Notes: generated from the sequence alone by a model not told the origin. DNA of 64,000 nt from Trichopria drosophilae (GCA_030407085.1 CM059582.1:134190001-134254000), one strand, 5' to 3'; shown: positions 11,218 through 22,363, numbered from the stretch's first letter. Made by a program: numbers and translations.

Positions 11218-13130
11218 TTGTTGCATTTGATTTTGCGTTTGTTCTTTTTATTCTTTTGTTTTTCCCTACTCCACTTTTCGGGTTTTCTTGCTTTTTCTTT
11301 ATTTTATCATTCCCTCCCTCGTACTCGTGTGCCATACGATGGACCCCTACTGCACATCGCCTATTCCCCCTTCACTTTCCCCTATTCTCATCTCAACCGT
11401 GGGAACTCCTACGACTACTTCGGTCAGCGTTGCCATCACCTTGCCGCGCTATCCTCCACCTCGGCCGTAACGTACGTGTCTCCGTCGAACGTTGCGGTGA
11501 GGCGTGTAGCAAATGCGGCCCAGATCGACGCGATTCGTAGAGAAATCGATGCCATCGTTGACCTCCGTAACCTTATAGGTAGGTGTGACCGGGCCCGGAT
11601 CAGATTTCCGGCCCGATGGAGGCCATACGTGACAGGCTAGTGCGAAACACACTGTTGCAGAGGTTTCCTGACACCGAGGTCGGCTGGGACCCAATAATAG
11701 AATCCCGACATCCCGGCCATGTAACCCAAAACTTTCTTTCAGACCCATCTTTCTTCTGACCAATCGCGCGCGTTCTATCGCGACCCCCTCACCTTCGCCG
11801 AAAGAACTGCGGACTTTTCAACCACGGGGTCAATTCCCCCCTCAGGAGATTTCGGCGGAAATAATGCACCCTTCGCTGATCCTAGCGTAACTGATACCTC
11901 CTCAGCTCCGGGTGACGTCCTGCCTAGTTCGCAGTATACGTCCTCGCATTGTGTTCCCCTCAGTAGCCAATCTAACCCCTTTGTTCCGGCCGTACATTTC
12001 CCCACCGATCTAACTTACAATGTTTTCGCAAACCCTTCGGGGGCCAGCACTCGTGTTGATTCCCTTGACCCTCCCAATAACCCATCGTTCATTCCGAGCT
12101 GGTCGCAATCCGGAATTCGTTGGGGCAAATCAACATTGGAGGACTCATGGGCCCCGATTTTCAGGTGAGGATGCCGAAGATTTCCTTACCAAGCTCATGG
12201 AATATAGCACCAGTCGCGACCTTGACGAAGACGATCTATTTCGAGCTCTCCCGGAGGCTTTCAAGGGCGCCGCCCTGGCCTGGTACCGGGTAGAGCGCCA
12301 TAGCTGGAATAAGTACCCCGGTTTCATACGGTACTTCCGCAATGCTTATGGACACCGGAGCCCCGAGGCCAGCATCAAGAGGGAGATCGCCCTTCGCACC
12401 AAGGGTCCCGATGAACCGGTGCCAGAATACATCGTGGCGTTACGAAGTTTGTTCCGGCTGCTCTCGTTGCCCCCGTCAGTCGACGAACAGCTGGACATCT
12501 GCGTCCAAAACCTTCGCCCTGGCATCACAAAACATATCCGTCGGGAGGAGGTTTCCGATTTCGCCGACCTGTTACGACTAGGACGGCAGGTAGAAAACGT
12601 CGCGACCCAAGGGAAGGCATACAGGCCCCCACCCCGGCTGCGCAATCGGCGTACCCAGCGTTCGCTTATTCGCCAAAGGCGCGCAAGCCGAAGGAAAAGT
12701 AGCGGCAGCGTCTCACGCCTCATCGGTTGTCGAGAAAAAGTGCTCACGCTCGAACTCCCCCTCACCCCCCACAGTGGTGGCGGATGCAACGGCTTACAAC
12801 GGTTGATGCGTACCCCTCCAACAAATACCCCGCGATTGGACACAAGGAGGCCGCTCCCTCCGCCGCGACAACCACCCTCACCCCTACCTCTAATCCCCCA
12901 AACTCCAACCACTAGACTGCGAATTCCAACGGTGTCGGTGCCTAAGAATCGCCCCACTTCCGCGAACAACACGTCCCCACCAGCACTGCGGTCCGCTGTT
13001 TCAACTGCAAACAAACAGGACATGTGTACCGCGAGTGTTCACACCCCCATGGGTACTTTTGAAGAGTATGCGGTTACCCACGGCGTGATATCATTAACTG
13101 CCCCGTTTGCGAGCGTAAGCGCTCGGGAAA
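11218..13130 (+). pseudogene. gag: Gypsy gag, frameshifted
   Basis: Parts lie in different frames. An N-terminal piece at 11218-11640 ends with QIDAIRREIDAIVDLRNLIG. The core capsid-like domain at 12130-12620 has FSGEDAEDFLTKLMEYS, LPEAFKGAALAWYR and a helical tail. A Pro/Arg-rich linker follows. A zinc knuckle CFNCKQTGHVYREC (CX2CX4HX4C) sits at 12997-13038 in a frame different from the capsid part, followed by a second Cys motif (CGYPRRDIINCPVC) after a stop. In intact relatives Gag packages the RNA into virus-like particles. At least three frameshifts make this copy inactive. Confidence 0.75.
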
Positions 13131-13137
13131 CTGCTAA

Positions 13138-13150
13138 GGGGGGGGGGGGG
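13138..13150. repeat. Poly-G run (13 bases)
   Basis: Between the gag zinc motifs and protease; a likely site of the gag/pro frameshift. Confidence 0.95.
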
Positions 13151-13194
13151 CAGGATTCCCCAGGCCCCCCTGAATAGAACTGACCAAACCCTCC

Positions 13195-13635
13195 CCCTCA
13201 GATTCGTTCGCGTCAGTAGCGCCCATAACTTCAACCCCGATATCACTACACGATGCGGATCCCTGTCCTTTCCTAACCCTGTCGCTAAATGGAACACCGG
13301 TTCGTGCGCTCGTCGATACGGGTGCGACAAAGTCATACCTAGGTTCTGTACATTTAAGTCTCGTGGGTCCCTTCGTCAGGGGTGCAGACGAGCAAGTTCG
13401 CGTCGCCGATGGGAACCTAGTACCCCTTGCTGGGTTAGTTACTCTCCTCTTGACACTCGATGATCAAGCGGAGAATTTCGATATCCGGGTGGCCCCTCTG
13501 AATTACGAATGTGTCCTTAGAGTGGATTTCCTACGCACGCTCGGTATCAGGATGGATCTGTATAATAATTCCTGGAGCAGCCATAGGAGCGTCGCTCGTT
13601 TCCTCACCGAACGGAACATCTCTGTGGACGCATAA
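13195..13635 (+). pseudogene. Gypsy aspartic protease fragment
   Basis: One open frame from ~13195 contains FLTLSLNGTPVRALVDTGATKSYLG. VDTGAT is the catalytic Asp motif of retroviral-type proteases; a VRVADG flap-like part and LRVDFLRTLGI follow. It is separated from gag by a 13-base G run and a stop, and from the RT by a stop at 13633-13635, so a continuous Pol is impossible here. Confidence 0.75.
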
Positions 13636-13656
13636 ACGATTTTCGATTGTGTTGGG

Positions 13657-14560
13657 TTGATCGCTCCCTCCCAGGAGGCCCATCCCCGTCTGCAGCGACT
13701 CCTAGCCCGCTTTTACCCTCCTGGACAATCCCCCTCCCTGGACACGACCCACTTAACCCAACACAGGATCGATGTACAAAACCACCCTCCTATCCGCCAA
13801 AAAGCCCGCCTACTTTCCCCCTATATGCGCAGGATCTCTCAAGATGCAACTGATGACATGCGTCGGGAAGGTGTCATCGAGGTTGCTGAAAGCCCATGGA
13901 TGAGCAACCCCGTCATCGTGCGTAAGTACAGCGGGACTTTCTGGTTCTGCGTGGATTTCCGCGATGTAAACAAGATCACGCGTAAGGACGTCTACCCCCT
14001 CCCCAGCATGGACCGGATTCTGGTTGGGCCGAGTCGTGCCCGTTGCATCACAACGCTCGACCTTAGCCAGACCTATTTCCAGGTCCCTGTCGAACCTCGG
14101 AGTCGGCCGATTACAGCGTTCGCTGTCCCGGGCCGTGGCCTATTCCAGTTTCGCCGAATACCATTCGGGCTGACGAACGATTCGGCATGGGAGCCCCATG
14201 TATTTGCGTACCTCGATGATATTATTATCGCGACGGACGATGAGGACGAGCACTTCCACTATCTGAACCTTGTCCTGGCGGAACTGCGGGATGCTGGCCT
14301 GGAACTCAACCTCGAGAAGAGTGAATTCTTTCGCGATGAAGTCAAGTACCTTGGCTTCGTCCTTAATCGGGAGGGGTTGAAGACCGACCCCGACAAAACT
14401 GCCCCGATTTTAGAATTTCCGCCCCCACTAATCTCAAACAGCTGCGTCGCTTTTTGGGAATGGAGGGATGGTATTCTCGCTTTCTCCCCAATTTTTCCTG
14501 TGATCGCGTTCCCCTAACTAGATTACTCGCGAAAAGCACCCCATGGTCCTGGGGCAATGA
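13657..14560 (+). pseudogene. Gypsy reverse transcriptase with internal deletion
   Basis: The frame has no ATG at its start. RT motifs seen: WFCVDFRDVNKITRKDVYPLP, TTLDLSQTYFQVPV (motif A Asp), FRRIPFGLTND, and VFAYLDDIIIATDD (motif C). Between FGLTNDSA and EPHVFAYLDD about 20 residues expected in Gypsy RTs are missing (near 14188). The thumb region (EKSEFFRDEVKYLGFVLNREG) follows, then a frameshift near 14430. Non-functional. Confidence 0.85.
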
Positions 14561-15783
14561 GCATAAGTACACGGTAACTGAAAATTAGTGCCTCGGAGTA
14601 CATTGGGCGGTGAGGAAGTACCGACCGTACATCGAGGGCACTCACTTCAAGGTTATAACCGACCACAGCAGCCTTACCTGGCTGCGAAATTTGCGAGATC
14701 CCATAAGTCGATTGGCCCGCTGTTTCTTGGCCATGCAGGGCTATGACATGAAAATAGAACACCGCGCCGGTGATCTTTATGTCGTGCCCGTCGCTCTATC
14801 CTCGATGTATGAGAACGTCCTGTGTGCGATAGGAGAATCCGAGGGTAGGTGGTATGTAGAGAAAATGGAAAATATTAGAAATTTCCCATTTAAATACCCG
14901 AATTGGCGGATAGAAGATGATAGAATTTACCATCATAAACCCCACCCCATTACCGAGCCCGCCCTAACCGATCTGGACGCGTGGAAACTCGTTTTACCAG
15001 CTGAATCCCGTCCCCGCGCCCTGAGGGACGCTCACGATTGTCCACAAGCCAGACACCTCGGCATGGACAAGACGTACCACCGCATAACACAGGACTTTCT
15101 TATGGTCCGGCATCTTCCAGGATGTTGCGCGCTTCGTAGGACGCTGCCCTTCGTGCCAACAGCAAAAGGTTTCACAGCAGGCTCCCCCTGGATTTATGAC
15201 TGAGCGGACCACCGAAGGTCCTTGGGTTACGGTAAGCTCCGACATAATGGGGCCATTCCCCCAAGCAAACGGCAGAATCAGTTCCTGGTAGTATTCCAGG
15301 ACATGTTTACCAAATATGTCGAGGTCAAACCACGTCGCGCGGCCACCGAATCCCCCATCATGACCGCATTCGACAACTTAGTTATAAATCGATGGGGCTG
15401 CCCCCGATATTTTCTCACGGACAATGCCAGTCAATACGACGATAAGTGCATTCTCTCCCACCTAGAAGAATTAGGTATCACCCCCACCCCAATTCCCCCG
15501 TACCACGCCCAGGCGAACCCAGTCGAACGAGCCAATCGCACTCTAAAGACGATGATGCGCTAATTTGTGTGGCATGACCACCGCGACTGGGACGTGCACC
15601 TTCCTGAATTAGCGTTTGCCATGAACACCGTCGTACAATCTCTTACTTCCTTTTTAAATTACTTTCTCTCCCCACCGACTCGACGTTATGGAACGATCGG
15701 ATGAAGCGATTGCCGTTGATCCACGATTGGGTCCAACGAAATCTAGAACTGGCAGCGAAACGCCACGCCAGATACTACACTTG
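14560..15783 (+). pseudogene. Gypsy RNase H and integrase (N-terminal and core), broken
   Basis: RNase H: ITDHSSLTWL and the terminal HRAGDLYVVPVALS, where relatives read ADALS, so a catalytic Asp is lost. The integrase zinc domain spans RPRALRDAHDCPQARHLG to a frameshifted C-C pair. Core domain at 15222-15563: VVFQDMFTKYVEV (Asp), YFLTDNASQY (Asp), NPVERANRTLK (Glu), so the D-D-E residues remain. A stop at 15561-15563 and a deletion near 15640-15700 follow; RLPLIHDWVQRNLELAAKRHARYY resumes up to 15783, then homology breaks. Confidence 0.8.
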
Positions 15784-15830
15784 AATGTTGTTTATTTAAG
15801 GTGTCTTCCCTCCCTTGCGGGTTTAAGGCA

Positions 15831-15850
15831 CCCCCCCCCCCCCCACGGGG
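15831..15850. repeat. Poly-C run with complementary G run
   Basis: Fourteen Cs, then ACGGGGG. One of four long C/G homopolymers confined to the Gypsy region. Confidence 0.9.
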
Positions 15851-16050
15851 GAATGGGGCCAAATTTTAGTGATGCGCCAGCACCGCTGGTTGTGCACACT
15901 TGAAAAAGATATACAACAAGTCAGCTACCACATTATTAGCAACAAGCTGCCTGCCTTGATGCTTCTGTTGGTTCAGAGAACCTTTCTAACGTTGCCACGG
16001 CCCGCTAGAGGCCAACCCTTTCTGCGGTTACTGCCTGAACGGACACGGCA

Positions 16051-16055
16051 CGCCT
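16051..16055. repeat. Left target-site duplication of Transib (CGCCT)
   Basis: Five bases before the first CACAGTG. They match the right flank CGCCG at four of five positions. GC-rich 5-bp duplications are characteristic of Transib insertions. Confidence 0.6.
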
Positions 16056-16752
16056 CACAGTGGTCACTTTAATAAATCTCAAATTTTTTTTTTCAAAAAT
16101 ACGCGCGAGGGTTAAAATCAAAACCAATCGTAACAAATTTTTTTTTAAATTCTCGTTATAAATTGTCCTTCAACGAGTCGGTGCCAAAAAATCGATATAA
16201 ACAAATATAACATTATAAAAGTGAATAACATTTGTTATTTTTTTATTTGCAACATGTTTATAACACAAGTTTATAAGAACTATGTCTTTTTTTACATATA
16301 ATTTAACTTGGAAATTGTTATGCGGGGGTTTCTAAGATCGCTGATCACGAAATAAGAGTCATAATTCAGAAATTCAAAATGGCGGATCCGATATGGCCGA
16401 CCTGATTTGGAAAAAATACGCAAATGACAATAAAATGTCTATCTTGGGGGTTTTCAAGGTTGCTGATTACGAAATTCAGATAATAAAATAGAAATTCAAA
16501 ATGGCAAATTCAATATGGCGGGCACGATTTGTGAAAAATATGAAAAGAATAATAAAATGAGGTGTCTGGAGGTTTTCGACGCTGCTAGCTTAGAAAGTGT
16601 AGCTATAGAATGGAAATTACACTCTGTGAAGCATTTAGAGAAAACAACGCAGAAATTGATCATTTAAATTTCATTGATTAAACAATGATAATAGATTCTT
16701 CAAAAACAAACTTAATGCGTTGTGCAAAATTGCAATATTATTTACCTGGAAT
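16056..16752 (+). repeat. Transib left terminal inverted repeat
   Basis: Starts with CACAGTG at 16056-16062. After the first 20 bases there is a T run, then sequence that returns reversed at the other end, including repeated phrases with GATCCG / CAAAATGGCG around 16370-16520. It ends around TTACCTGGAAT (16745-16752). I find no RSS-type nonamer at a 12- or 23-base spacing; an A-rich CAAAAATAC occurs 31 bases in. Confidence 0.85.
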
Positions 16753-17563
16753 TAATTATATGTTAATTATATGTAATATAGTACAATTTATGCAATACAA
16801 TTTGTAGAGAATAACTGCAGAAAAATAATTACGTTAACAAAAATATTATCACATATACAGGGTGTCCGGGAACTGACTAACTATATTTTGGATATAGATT
16901 CTACGCGACATTTTGAGCAAAAAGGTCCGGTACAAAAATTGGATCTGAGGCTCAGTATTCGAGTGGCGAGCCATTGAAGTTTCGAAAAAAAATCGTTTTT
17001 TTTTGTAATAACTCGGGTGTTTTTGAAGTTATCTTAACGAGTCGGTGTGCATATTAATAGTAGTTTTCGATACAAGTACGTAAAAAAAATGTACGCACAT
17101 GTGCCGAACAATATTTTTTGTTACAAGTGTGTGTAAAGTGCGTCAGAAGAAATGAAAGAATGCGTAAAAGTAGCACTTTACGCACAATGTAACAAAAATA
17201 TATTTTCAATCTCTACAAATCATCTCCGAGGCTCATTGATCTGCAATGAATATTTCTCTTGTAATAGCCATAAAAAGGAAAAAAATGCCAATTTTTGCAG
17301 TTTTTCGCGTGTAACTCATTTCGCTAAATAGCTAACGAAATATCATACAGGAGGAAGTTGTAGACCTTGAAATAACGAACAATTTCCCCCTATGACTATC
17401 TGATTCGATAAAAATTGAGCCTACGAGGAGCCTCTTAAACTCACGGAATTGGCGAACGGCTTAGTATTCGCAAACGCGTTTTTTAGTCACCATCCATCAT
17501 CGACTTCAGCGTTACCCGATGTGCACCACGTGAAGGTAGCCGATTGGGTTTTGCCCATCATAT
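16753..17563. other. Transib internal non-coding DNA downstream of the transposase
   Basis: Bases ~16765-16855 are a direct (not inverted) repeat of 21508-21588. From ~16857 the phrase CAGGGTGTCCGGGAACTGAC resembles the terminus of small insect DNA elements, but no matching second end was found. No ORF. Confidence 0.5.
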
Positions 17564-17579
17564 GGTCCTGAAAAGGACC
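17564..17579 (-). promoter_or_regulatory. Histone-type 3' stem-loop downstream of the transposase
   Basis: On the transposase strand the 16 bases read GGTCCTTTTCAGGACC: a perfect 6-bp stem with the loop TTTC. This exactly fits the metazoan replication-dependent histone mRNA 3' stem-loop (GGYYYTTTTCARRRCC). It lies about 57 bases after the transposase stop, a spacing normal for histone genes, and is preceded by ATAAAC. No clear purine-rich histone downstream element follows. Known role: SLBP-bound hairpin that replaces the poly(A) tail. That it works this way here is inference. Confidence 0.6.
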
Positions 17580-17636
17580 GTTTATATTTCGTCATGTTTT
17601 GTACATGTGCCTGTTAATGTATTAAGCGGTAGGCCT

Positions 17637-19829
17637 TCATGTTAGCAACATATTCTTGGCAGCTTCAGAGAGATCTTTAACTTTTCGCTTTTCTATATGT
17701 CTGCTGCGACTAACAAAAGGATCTGAAGCTATCAACATGTAATGAATAACATCTTCGTTTGATGCCGTACGACTGAACATTCTACTACATGATAATCGGG
17801 CCTGCCGAAAATGCTTGTTGTTTGCTTCTTGACATTCTTCAGAATAGCATCCAATTGGTAACGGGAATGTCCGTATGATGTCGCTTCCGTGAATGAAGAT
17901 TTTATGTACTGCAGGTGGCATATTGTACCAAGGATACAAGCTGATGCACAATCTTGCTGTATCTAAAGCGTAACTTTTGAAAGCATCACAATCTACAGCT
18001 TTCCCGCTTGTCATAACTTGTAACACAGCATGAAAGCGATTTAATAAATGTTCATCTAAGCCTGTGATTTCAGCTACGGAGTGAGCATTTTCGAAGAATG
18101 CACGAGCCACATTACCCGTGTTCGTTGTGCCCCAACCTTGTTTCACAACATCAACTGTAATACCCAACTTCGATAGCCCGATCTGAATCCTTTGTTTGAA
18201 TTCAGCTTTACACTTCTTTTCTTCATCATACCTAGCGGCACTAGATTCGATGCCCATATTATATGAAACGTGAAGTAAATACTCTAAGCAACGAATCCAC
18301 GCATGTAAAGTTGACATCCCAAACTTGAACGACTGTTTATCAGGTGAGAGAGTAAATACATACTCTAAGTCATTTGCTTGTGATGGTCCTACGTGACAAA
18401 TATTGCAACGCGAAGATGCTCTTTCGCCAGTCAGGATGCTACATACATTGCCATCGATCATTGTACATTCGAAGTCAAAGTTGATCTTGAATGTCTTATC
18501 GTCAATATTGATGTCGTATGTTTGTAATTTATCCAACTGTGAATTGTAGTGGTTATAAATTGTTTTAACCACATCTTCCGTCTCCTTCGTGAATACAAAA
18601 AATAATGGCCGACAAAAAAGAACTGATGATGGCGTTTTGTTCTCCCAAATAATGTCATCAGCATCGCTTACTAAACGCAACGGGGTAATAGATCCTATAA
18701 ATACGGATTTGTCGGAGTAATACGCAATTTTTTTGTTTAAATTAGAGTCAGAATCGAAAAAGAAATGCGTGTTTTCAGAATCCGACCATTTCTGACGAGT
18801 CATTTGTTGTCCAGATGCGCCATCCATTCCCCACTTTCCATACAGTTTCAACTTACAATTCTGCAATTGTTCCTCAGTATCCTTCTTTACACTTCTAATT
18901 ATCTTTTCCGTTGTATGTTTTAGTAAGGAAATGATGTCAACTTTCGCTCCATACTGCGTTACTTGCACCTCATCTGGATAACAAGTAGCTTTATAAGCCA
19001 TGAGCTTTCGGTAAGAAGGGTATGATCTTCCGCCATGAATCTGCTTGCTATGATATTTCAGTTTTTGATATTTTCGTTTCGTAAGCGTTAAATCCATGTA
19101 CATAGCTAACACATTAGCAATGTATGCCTGTTGATCATTATAATGATCATCATCATACTCACCTTCATCGTCATCGTCATCATCATCATCACAATTATCA
19201 TCGTCATCAGCATCACCATCTATATCACCACCCTGCTCATCGTCATGAGCGCACTCACCATCCGCATTATGGACATCATTATTATCATCGTCATTGTGAA
19301 CAATGTCATCCTCATCCGGCTGATCAGTATCATAAAAATCATTACGATCTATCTCACTTTGTTTATTTTTAAATTTAAGAGCCATTGATAACTCTTCTTT
19401 GCTGTAAGAGGAAGCGAGTTCGGTAATTCGTCTGCGTTTTGTACTGTAGGTTCCCTCCTCAAAGCTTATAATTGGTCGCCCTCTTTTATAAATGTTCGAA
19501 TCGTTTAATTCAAATCCTTCATTTTCGGAAAGTGCGCGACTCTCCTCTGCACTATTCCGAAAAGGAATCTGAAATTCTTTTTGCAAGAAGTCGGCATGGT
19601 AAGTCAAAAACACATGTTTCGTTCTTCTAGCCTGTGCCCATTTTTTATTGTAATTTGGCAAGAAAGTTTTCCGTAAGTAGCTTTTGAATTTGTTCATTTG
19701 ACTGTCAGAAAATAATATACCTTCGGATTTGAAATGTTCTATAATAAAATTTATTCGGCTTTTACTATCATTAACTGAGCAGTTCCAAATTATTTCACAT
19801 AGTGTTCCACATCTTACTTTAAAGTCCAT
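17637..19829 (-). CDS. Transib transposase (RAG1-core-like), intact
   Basis: 730 residues from a real ATG, the usual Transib size. An RNase H-fold DDE transposase of the RAG1 lineage cuts by nick-and-hairpin at CAC termini. Catalytic residues inferred by matching RAG1 motifs: D336 in GKWGMDGASGQQ, D459 in TMIDGNVCSIL, E668 in SEECQEANNKHFR. The C475-x2-C478 pair (RCNICHV) matches the RAG1 zinc-binding CxxC. Other Transib hallmarks: PSSVLFCRPL, STLHAWIRCLEYLLH, VHKIFIHG (641-648), ASDPFVSRSRH near the C-terminus. Residues ~166-233 are an unusual Asp-rich low-complexity insert encoded by GAT/GAC repeats. No frameshift or stop, so it may be active or recently active. Confidence 0.92.
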   Translation of the reverse strand: MDFKVRCGTLCEIIWNCSVNDSKSRINFIIEHFKSEGILFSDSQMNKFKSYLRKTFLPNYNKKWAQARRTKHVFLTYHADFLQKEFQIPFRNSAEESRALSENEGFELNDSNIYKRGRPIISFEEGTYSTKRRRITELASSYSKEELSMALKFKNKQSEIDRNDFYDTDQPDEDDIVHNDDDNNDVHNADGECAHDDEQGGDIDGDADDDDNCDDDDDDDDEGEYDDDHYNDQQAYIANVLAMYMDLTLTKRKYQKLKYHSKQIHGGRSYPSYRKLMAYKATCYPDEVQVTQYGAKVDIISLLKHTTEKIIRSVKKDTEEQLQNCKLKLYGKWGMDGASGQQMTRQKWSDSENTHFFFDSDSNLNKKIAYYSDKSVFIGSITPLRLVSDADDIIWENKTPSSVLFCRPLFFVFTKETEDVVKTIYNHYNSQLDKLQTYDINIDDKTFKINFDFECTMIDGNVCSILTGERASSRCNICHVGPSQANDLEYVFTLSPDKQSFKFGMSTLHAWIRCLEYLLHVSYNMGIESSAARYDEEKKCKAEFKQRIQIGLSKLGITVDVVKQGWGTTNTGNVARAFFENAHSVAEITGLDEHLLNRFHAVLQVMTSGKAVDCDAFKSYALDTARLCISLYPWYNMPPAVHKIFIHGSDIIRTFPLPIGCYSEECQEANNKHFRQARLSCSRMFSRTASNEDVIHYMLIASDPFVSRSRHIEKRKVKDLSEAAKNMLLT

Positions 19830-21579
19830 TGTTTCGTAAATTAAACCTCCCCTTACTTTGATACATATATATATTAGCCAATAAAATGACCGAAACGAAA
19901 CTTATCAATAAATAATATTAGCAGGTTATATGTGGTACAAGATGGCAATCTCTCTTATATATTAAAAGAAAATTCACTTCTCTCGCGGGCGCGAAAAGCA
20001 CGGTTACGGAATCTTGACGGTGACTAGCGGCAGCAAACGTAACCACGCATAAACGCGACTCAGACATCTCTGATAGAATTAATTCGTGTGTTACATACGA
20101 GCACGAACCGTCCTCGTTTCTTCCTGACTTGCAATAAAAGAAATTGATTTTGCAAATTAATATATGTGAATTTTAAGTCACTTACTTAATTAATAAGTTA
20201 TGAGCAACAGGTAAGTTATTAATCATAACCGTAACGTGCAGCATACTTTTCGATTTCACGGGCTTTGCCAGTGGAGGTTATGTTAAAAAGTTTTGATGTA
20301 ATTCTTAACATGTGTATATGGGTTATTCTCCAAAAACGTGCATATTTCGAGTAACAATTAAAACAAAATCGCAAAATTAATATTATAGAGTATTTAGTTA
20401 TTATTTTCTATATTCTGAATAGTATCCAATTACATTGATATATATAACCACGTCATATAATAAATTTGCCGGAGATTACAGATGTATGGTTCTAATAATA
20501 TCGCGACAATCAATAATTTATTTTTAAAAAGCACTTATATCTCCAAATAAATTACAGAAACATAATTAATATTTCTGTGTGACTGGCTGAATCAAATTCA
20601 AATTACGAGCAAATTCAAAACCTCAAAGGACTGCGTCTAAATGCACGCAAAGCATAGCTATTATTTATAACCAACATATATATAACCTGGACAAAGATCG
20701 TACGGTGGAATATTGTAGACGGCATATTTGCAAAAACACAATCACATGCATTACATCTTCCAGAGTATGTAGTGTGTGAGACAAACAGACGTAATGTAAA
20801 TTTTCTAAATTTTCCCAAAACAATGGGACATTTTTACCACTACTCATATTTTGTCATATAAACAGACTTTTCGATTTTGTTAGCATTGGAATATATTTAC
20901 GAAACTAAACTATTATAGTTATATATGGGCTGCAATTTTTTTTCTTTTTAATTTAATTTCGAAAAAATATATTAACTCATTTCACTCACTTATAGTTATT
21001 AAATTTGATGTAATGTTGATAACACAAATTATAAGTAAAAATAATGTATAACATTCAGTAAAATCTTTGAGAAATCACAATTATGTAAATTCCGGTTCCA
21101 CGAAAATAAAAACAAGGGAAAAGATTTAAAAGCGATTTTTGCCAATATTATTTGTGAGAATCGGAACAAGATGTATGAAAATGATGCTTTTTTAGTTAAA
21201 CTTTCGGCTAGTAAAGTTAAACAAATTCCTTAAATCACTTACTGTATATCCATAACAAATGCCAGATGCTGACAAGTTCTACGAGGAAAACTGTGAAAAT
21301 CGCGTTTTTCGAAATAATGTCAAATTTTTCGAAGGTATAGAAAATAAAAGAATGTTCTTTTGCTTTTGATACGATTAAACTTAAAGATGAAAAACGTCTG
21401 TGCAATGTTCCACATTTTTATCAATAATAATTTTGAAGTCGCATTAAATGGGATAGTAAAAGTTACCTGCTTCCATGAAATCACCCATGTACTACATTTA
21501 TTGGAATATAGTACAATTAATGCAATACAATTTGTCGGGAATAACTACAGAAAATTAATTAATTTTACAAAAATATTAT

Positions 21580-21615
<36 letters not shown>

Positions 21616-21661
21616 CTGCTTTTAGGGTGCACACGGATAATCGAATTATTTGGTCACATAT
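19830..21661. other. Transib internal non-coding DNA upstream of the transposase
   Basis: AT-rich (1.8 kb) without a convincing ORF on either strand; a CA/TA microsatellite at about 21583-21614. It should contain the transposase promoter, but I see no clear TATA/initiator arrangement. No RAG2/kelch-like coding region. Confidence 0.6.
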
Positions 21662-22358
21662 TCCAGGTAAATACTATTGCAATTTTGCATAACGCATTAA
21701 GTTTGGTTTTGAAGAATCTATTTTGATTGTTTAATCAATGAAATTTGAATGATCAATTTCTGCGTTGTTGTCTCTAAATGCTTCACAGAGTGTAATTTCC
21801 ATCCTATAGCCACACTTTCTAAGCTAGCAGCGTCGAAAACCTCCAGATACCTCATTTTATTATTCTTTTCATATTTTTCACAAATCGTGCCCGCCATATT
21901 GAATTTGCCATTTTGAATTTCTATTTTATTATCTGAATTTCGTAATCAGCAACCTTGAAAACCCCCAAGATAGACATTTTATTGTCATTTGCGTATTTTT
22001 TCCAAATCAGGTCGGCCATATCGGATCCGCCATTTTGAATTTCTGAATTATGACTCTTATTTCGTGATCAGCGACCTTAGAAACCCCCGCATAACAATTT
22101 CCAAGTTAAATTATATGTAAAAAAAGACATAGTTCTTATAAACTTGTGTTATAAACATGTTGCAAATAAAAAAATAACAAATGTTATTCACTTTTATAAT
22201 GTTATATTTGTTTATATCGATTTTTTGGCACCGACTCGTTGAAGGACAATTTATAACGAGAATTTAAAAAAAAAATTTGTTACGATTGGTTTTGATTTTA
22301 ACCCTCGCGCGTATTTTTGAAAAAAAAAAAATTGAGATTTATTAAAGTGACCACTGTG
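21662..22358 (-). repeat. Transib right terminal inverted repeat
   Basis: Mirror of 16056-16752, ending CACTGTG at 22352-22358. Easily matched segments are 21700-21850 with 16560-16720 and 22080-22280 with 16140-16330. Confidence 0.85.
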
Positions 22359-22363
22359 CGCCG
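22359..22363. repeat. Right target-site duplication of Transib (CGCCG)
   Basis: Fits the GC-rich 5-bp target preference known for Transib; it differs from the left flank at one base. Confidence 0.6.

Larger units (their letters stand above)
15784..16055. other. Segment of unknown origin inside the Gypsy, left of the Transib
   Basis: It interrupts the integrase at ...ARYY. A 14-base C run followed by ACGGGGG can fold into a hairpin (15831-15850). The rest is GC-moderate and unrecognised. With 22364-22654 it may form one inserted element, because GCCAGATACTACA occurs at both outer edges (about 15770-15782 and 22654-22666). Confidence 0.4.
16056..22358 (-). mobile_element. Transib DNA transposon (6.3 kb) with RSS-heptamer termini
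   Basis: Both ends begin CACAGTGGTCACTTTAATAA. The inverted repeats extend about 695 bp (16056-16752 and 21662-22358) with scattered differences. The GC-rich 5-bp flanks are CGCCT and CGCCG. One long intact gene on the minus strand encodes a RAG1-like transposase. No second (RAG2-like) gene is present. The element is much AT-richer than the Gypsy into which it is inserted, and its intact gene shows it is younger than that host element. Confidence 0.9.

Noticed and set aside
11449..12005. Minus-strand frames over gag
   Set aside because: Shadows of the GC-rich plus-strand Gypsy coding region.
16056..16110. A complete RSS (heptamer plus nonamer at 12 or 23 bases)
   Set aside because: Only the heptamer fits; the sequence at those spacings is T-rich or unrelated.
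19124..19388. His-rich and Ile-rich plus-strand frames
   Set aside because: Shadows of the Asp-rich segment of the minus-strand transposase.
19830..21661. A RAG2-like or kelch gene in the Transib
   Set aside because: No long ORF or kelch motif on either strand.
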